From contig JABCPU010000357.1 in the NCBI GenBank assembly GCA_016800925.1, forward strand, positions 1 through 64,000: a stretch of DNA of 64,000 nt. Reading direction: 5' to 3'. Position 1 is the first letter of the stretch. The number at the start of each line of letters is the position of its first letter. The notes under the pieces were generated by a model, which saw nothing but the letters and a program-made list of their open reading frames with translations, ran no database searches and was not told where the DNA came from. The DNA comes from Suillus spraguei (lineage: Eukaryota; Basidiomycota; Agaricomycetes; Boletales; Suillaceae). Positions 59,510 through 64,000 of this stretch are shown here, in pieces. The position numbers and the translations under genes were made by a program.

Positions 59510-59520
59510 GTTTGCGGCTG
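59510..59520 (+). repeat. 11-bp direct repeat at right edge of LTR element
   Basis: GTTTGCGGCTG, matching 47832-47842. Confidence 0.8.
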
Positions 59521-61550
59521 TTCATTTTCGAAACAAAGCTCTCATGTTGTTCCAAGGACCGACTTCTTTTTCGAATTATCTACACTGATTCCTTTCTTTT
59601 TTTTAATACAGCCGCGGCGGAGTTAGACTTGAGACAGGAGGGTTTCATGTATGATCTTCCTGTCGCAAACCCGTAGTACTTTTGTTTCCACACTGCTGTA
59701 TGTTTCGCTCCTCCCAAGAATCTGTCTTCCTGCCAAGCCAATATTAATATTCCTTGATCAGTGAAGGATGATTTTCTTGATTGATTGCCTCCTGAGCTTC
59801 TATGTCTCTCCTGAACCCAAACAGTCTTCCATTCTCGAGCGGATCCATCCTGGGCTCTGGGGCGTCCTACAATTTCTGCCTCATTCTCATTCACATGTAG
59901 CCTTTTTGGAATTTCTCTGTATTTTTTGATGGCGACGCTGGGTTCATCTGAGTCGGTCTAGCCCCGTCTCGCGTTGCACTGTGTGACTATTTTGACAGTC
60001 AACCGTACAGGCGACAGTCCACCTGAGTTTCATGTGTTGTGCAGTTGTGACATTCGCGCCTCGTCCTCCTGGTGGCTTTCACGAATTGTGCGTAGGCTTA
60101 CGCATTATCGCCGTAATTATGATTTCGGGTAATGTTGCATTGCTTATGACACTGCCGTCCGCGTTGGGCTCGTGGAACAAGCTACCCTGTCATTATATTG
60201 CATCATCATACTAATCAGAGAACCCGTGGAATGATATATTAATGAGCATCGACATAATTTTATTGTCGAGGTGACCATGTCTGACTGAGTTTCTGATAAG
60301 TTCTTATACCAGTTCGTGAATGAGAAAAGACCCTCACATTCAATAAGGGCAGGTGGAGCGCAAGATGGATTTTAAATTTGCGCCCAAGCGCTCATTGTCT
60401 ACCCCTTCACTCCCGGCTGAAGCTAGACTCGTGACCAGTCTGAGTCTGACGTACAGTACACTTGCTCATAATGCATGACATAATAACGCATAATTCTCTT
60501 ACTTTTGGTGGCTCCCACAGTGGGACGCAGGTAATATGCAAGCATAACGCATAACGCATAAGCCTTTCAACTATTTTATACGTTATCAGAGCCTCGTTTG
60601 GGGGGTCAAGTCATGCTCGGGGCGGTGCCAGGTACCTGCTTTAATGTAGTAACAGCTACCTAAAGTGAATACAAGCGTCAAAAATTTGTCTTCTTTTACC
60701 TCAAACATGCGTGTCCAGACCCGCAAGCCACGGGAGAAACCAGCGCCCTACAAACAATGCTTGCAGAAGGTTCCAAAGACTAGAGATGCACCTGTCACCT
60801 CAGCTAAACCTGATAAGACTGAGATTCGAGGGAACTTAGGGGCCTGTGTACGCAGAGAGGAAATCCTTGGAGCAAAGCGACAATAGATTCATACTTCGGT
60901 TTTGGTAACTAGACGGTCAGCAGGAGGTCACGTTATGTCACGATATGTCACACAACATCGACTAATTACGAACGCTTACAACTTCAGTCACTAGTGCACT
61001 CATGGATTGGTGGAGATGCCCTTCACTGTTGTTATTTATTTCCCCATTGTCAACTCACGAGAAATGCAGAACTGAAAGTTTCGACTTGAGAATTGATCTG
61101 GAGATTTCCTGTTCCCGGAAGAGTAGTTGCTTTTTTAACTTTCGGTTAGCGTTTTGGGCAAAGTCCCTCGAGGCGCTCAATGCGGTTCGACCGAGACTAT
61201 ACCAAACAGGGATCGTTCGACGATAGTTTTCCGACGGGTCCAAACTCTGATACACCTCTGCCGGATTCTGCCAGCGGACTTCTGCCCACAACACGATTCA
61301 TAATCCTTCATCCGGCCAACTTCTTGCAGCAATGAATCCTAGGATTCCTATCAGAGTCATAGCCTGAGTTGAATCTGATACCTCATGCATCGTGTTGGAA
61401 CCGATCCAACCGAATGAGTCTGGCAATTCATAAGTACTTCCATGGACCGTCAAGCTTTGGGCCTCTCTATTGTGATTGTGTTCGAGTCACCGTCTGAAAC
61501 GTTTTCCTTGGCAAAGCTGTCAGCTTGCCACAGCACCAAGATTGATTTTT
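59521..61550. other. About 2 kb without a recognised gene
   Basis: Small open frames occur (minus 59580-59894, plus 60665-60886, minus 61055-61294), but none has a known motif. A short repetitive stretch of ATAACGCATA words lies at about 60475-60565. The part next to 61551 should be the promoter of the secreted-protein gene. Confidence 0.4.
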
Positions 61551-63554
61551 ATGCGCTATCAGTTCCTTGTAGCAGCTCTGAGCTTAGGCTCAGCAGCTCT
61601 AGCACTACATGACCAGTTTCCCATCAGCACTACTGGAGAAACTGGCGCTCAACCCTTGGATATCATCAACTTGAACCCTGACCAGCCATGCAGTGATAGC
61701 TCCAACGGCGATCAATGGAGGTTTGACCAATATCCCCCCGAGAATGCGACAGGGAACTTGATCTTCGACACTATCCATTCATTACTGCAGCACTGGCCGA
61801 ATACACGATATCGTAACGGTGCGTGTTGCTACGTTACTGAAGTTGCAACTTAGTTCACCCCTTCGTAGGCCACAATATAATACCAGGCGTAATTCCTCTC
61901 GGCACTTTGCTCCATCACGGTACCAACGGCTCACACATGATACCCAGTGGACCCGAATGGACCGCTACAGACCCAGAGCATTCTCTTTATTTCTCTCGTG
62001 GAAATGGCAGTGGCTGGCACCTTACACTGGCAGCAACGCGACCTCTCAAAGTATTGTACTTTGATGGAAATAGTGCTGCTAAGCTATCCGAGGGTACAAT
62101 GGATACGCAGGACATAATAGCATGGGGAGAACCACGACCCGAGCGATCCTTCGATGAAAGTGACAAGATTAATAATCTTTGTACATGGGGAAAGGAGTTC
62201 AGAATCGATGCTTTCGTGAGGTTAGATGTGATTCTACACTACATATCACACCACTAATTCCCAGATTTCTAGGATGGAAATGAGCTTGTGCGCATACCTT
62301 TGATACTGTATCACACTTCCGACTTGATGGATATATAGTGAAGTTATGTTGTGTGATTTTACAGCCGGCGTCGAGGTAGTATCTTTCGTAAATCTCACCT
62401 TGCCAAGGGACCACCGGTCAATCCCTCCTCATCATTCACTCGATCACTCCGCTTGTCAGTATTATCTTCCAGTATTCCGATATGACTGATGCTATATCTC
62501 TTTGGGCGCAGGGATCCATATGTTCGAAGTCATGCACTGCGGCTCGTGGCATAATCGCTACCCAGGAGATTCTCGTATTGTGCTCGACCTGACCGGTTTT
62601 GTCTCACTGTATGACATCGCACTGGCACCTTCCCTCGTCCCAGTCCGCGCAGGTCTTGAACGGTGGCACCATCGCGTGCTCGGAATCTCGCCAGAGGACA
62701 TATCGCAAGTAAAGAGAAAGCTTACCGAAGTCATCAGTCGACCAGACCCAGGAAGCGGCATCGACTGGAAGACCCTCACCCACGTCATCGTTGATCGATA
62801 TGCGGATCGGCTCGAGTTGATGCAATATCTCCTTAATTTCACCTCGTCAGACCCACAAGAACTCCTTCAGCGAGCAAAGCTCGTGCAGACTCAGCTCCGC
62901 GTCATGCTTGCACCATATCTATTGGATTCTACCGTTGTCCCCAGCGCAGGTACTCCAGGCCTACACCTGTCGCACTGGGCATCCCCAATTTTCAAGTTAT
63001 GTGCCACCACACACACCACTGCGATGGTAAAAAAAATACCCTTGATGACGCCTTCGGAACGCTTGTTGTTCAAAGCCGTTGAGGACACAACGAGAGAAAT
63101 CTGCCGTGTCACTACGAACATGTGGGCTGTTGGTGCTATGAACGGAGTCGACATCCTTTTCCCTATGGAACTCAATGAGTCTAATATTGCTTTTGAAATA
63201 ATGGTTGATTGGAGACAGGACATCGAGGAGTTGATGTCTTGGTTAGACTGGAGCATATGGATTAAATGCCAACCTGCCTGCGGCCCAGAGGTAGTATCTA
63301 CATAACTTCTTTCTTGGCCCACTGGACTAAGCATGATCTACTTCCAGGAAATGTGCTATCTTCCTACTTGGCCCCTCCATAGCCGCGGCCCAATGTATCC
63401 ACGTCCACCGCGGGGCCCGCCGAACGCCATGGGTGCACCAGCAGAAGTCAATGATCTTGCTGATGATGCGTTTGTCTTCTTTGAGACGCCGATGGAGGAA
63501 TTCGGGAAGCCTCAACCGAAGTGCATTAGGCGCCTCGCGCCGTACGGATTTTGA
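61551..63554 (+). CDS. Secreted protein of an uncharacterised Agaricomycete family
   Basis: The start MRYQFLVAALSLGSAALALH is a clear signal peptide. Then come ISTTGETGAQPLDIINLNPD, GNLIFDTIHSLLQHWPNTRY, IIPGVIPLGTLLHHGTNGSH, DPEHSLYFSRGNGSGWHLTL, AATRPLKVLYFDGNSAAKLS, MDTQDIIAWGEPRPERSFDE and INNLCTWGKEFRIDAFVR. An exon with MEMSFEVMLCDFTAGVEVVS follows, then SWHNRYPGDSRIVLDLTGFV, VPVRAGLERWHHRVLGISPE, HVIVDRYADRLELMQYLL, SPIFKLCATTHTTAM and TTREICRVTTNMWAVGAMNG. A final intron at about 63294-63350 joins CGPE to EMCYLPTWPLHS, ending APYGF at 63552-63554. I recall related secreted Agaricomycete proteins but no known function. Several Cys suggest disulfides. Confidence 0.75.
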
Positions 63555-64000
63555 TCGTGATGGACCTTCACATCGTTGTTACATTTGTGAGTCGTACTTT
63601 TTTCTATTAGTCCCAGTCCCCTCCGAGTCGGATGGGTGTTGCTGATAAATATTATTGCGCACAGGATAGCGCTAGAGCATCATGGTTTCTGGACGTGAAT
63701 ATGTCTAACTGATCGTTTGTAGAGAATATTTCCTCTTCTTAGTCTGTAACAATAGACGGAACTTATCGCGAAGATTCGAGGGGTGCGACTCTGATTGTTT
63801 TAAGAAAGGTGAACTCGATCATAGTACGACCCAGCAAAGCCGTTCAATTGTATCCGTAACAACCTGCAGTTTGATAATCACTCAATCGTGTATTTGTACC
63901 GCATAGTGTGCTGCGGTTTTTCAGCTGCAGAAGTTCTTCAGTTCGAATGCAATGAAGAACTTCTGCAGCTAAAAAACCGTAGTGGGCTCTGCTGGCGGCC
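63555..64000. other. Right-edge intergenic sequence
   Basis: No gene is seen. Apart from the hairpin at 63914-63979 I find nothing to name. Confidence 0.4.
63914..63979. repeat. Long hairpin, 27-bp arms and 12-nt loop
   Basis: Arm 63914-63940 pairs with 63953-63979 with a single C/T mismatch, which would be a G-U wobble in RNA. The arms contain the motif AGCTGCAGAAGTTCTTCA. Weaker complementarity continues outside the arms. It may be a fold-back element or an inverted-repeat transcript; it is neither T-rich nor positioned like a terminator. Confidence 0.85.

Noticed and set aside
60470..60570. CRISPR-like or telomere-like repeat
   Set aside because: The ATAACGCATA words are few, irregular and without spacers; this is a eukaryotic low-complexity patch.

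Overview
The window is nuclear DNA of a mushroom-forming basidiomycete (Agaricomycetes). Genes are dense and broken by many introns of about 45-60 bp. The housekeeping genes are fungal. Several families typical of Agaricomycetes are present: alpha-type kinase, OTT_1508-like deaminase, WD40-repeat and integrase-core proteins. All identities come from reading conserved motifs in the conceptual translation; no database was searched.

Region 1-22.3 kb is mostly conserved single-copy genes: the end of an ARF GTPase, exocyst SEC15, a GPP/DOG-type HAD phosphatase, a decayed WD40 gene, two tandem alpha-tubulin genes, a hormone-sensitive-lipase-like hydrolase, the polyadenylation factor CFT2 and glutaminyl-tRNA synthetase. 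ARF, SEC15 and the HAD gene each need one extra base to keep frame. That pattern fits short-run assembly errors at least as well as gene death.

Region 22.4-27.6 kb is the most unusual part. A 5,135-bp segment starts and ends with matching terminal inverted repeats (TATGGAAAGCC followed by the palindrome GAGCACCGTGCTC) and is flanked by the 6-bp duplication GGTTAA. It holds exactly two genes, transcribed away from each other across a repeat-rich spacer: an alpha-type protein kinase and a DDE integrase-core protein. Both have apparently intact gene models. It looks like a complete two-gene DNA transposon in which the integrase is the transposase and the kinase is cargo or partner.

Region 27.6-42.5 kb returns to ordinary genes: a PAF-acetylhydrolase, VTC1, SWC4, U1 snRNP-C head-to-head with LSM3, a hypothetical gene, GRR1 (F-box/LRR), the NatA catalytic subunit NAA10, a membrane-associated alpha/beta hydrolase, and a deaminase-like gene containing a 42-bp near-perfect palindrome.

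Region 42.7-59.5 kb is repeat-rich. It has an alanine-rich hypothetical gene, an actin pseudogene, a small membrane protein and a 397-bp MITE. It ends with a Ty3/gypsy chromovirus (minus strand, two 231-bp LTRs) split by a 6.3-kb Tad1-like LINE with its own target-site duplication and poly(A) tail. Both retroelements are disabled, and every in-frame stop I located in them is TGA. The right edge (61.5-63.6 kb) holds a secreted protein gene of an Agaricomycete family of unknown function, then a strong 27-bp hairpin cut close by the window end.
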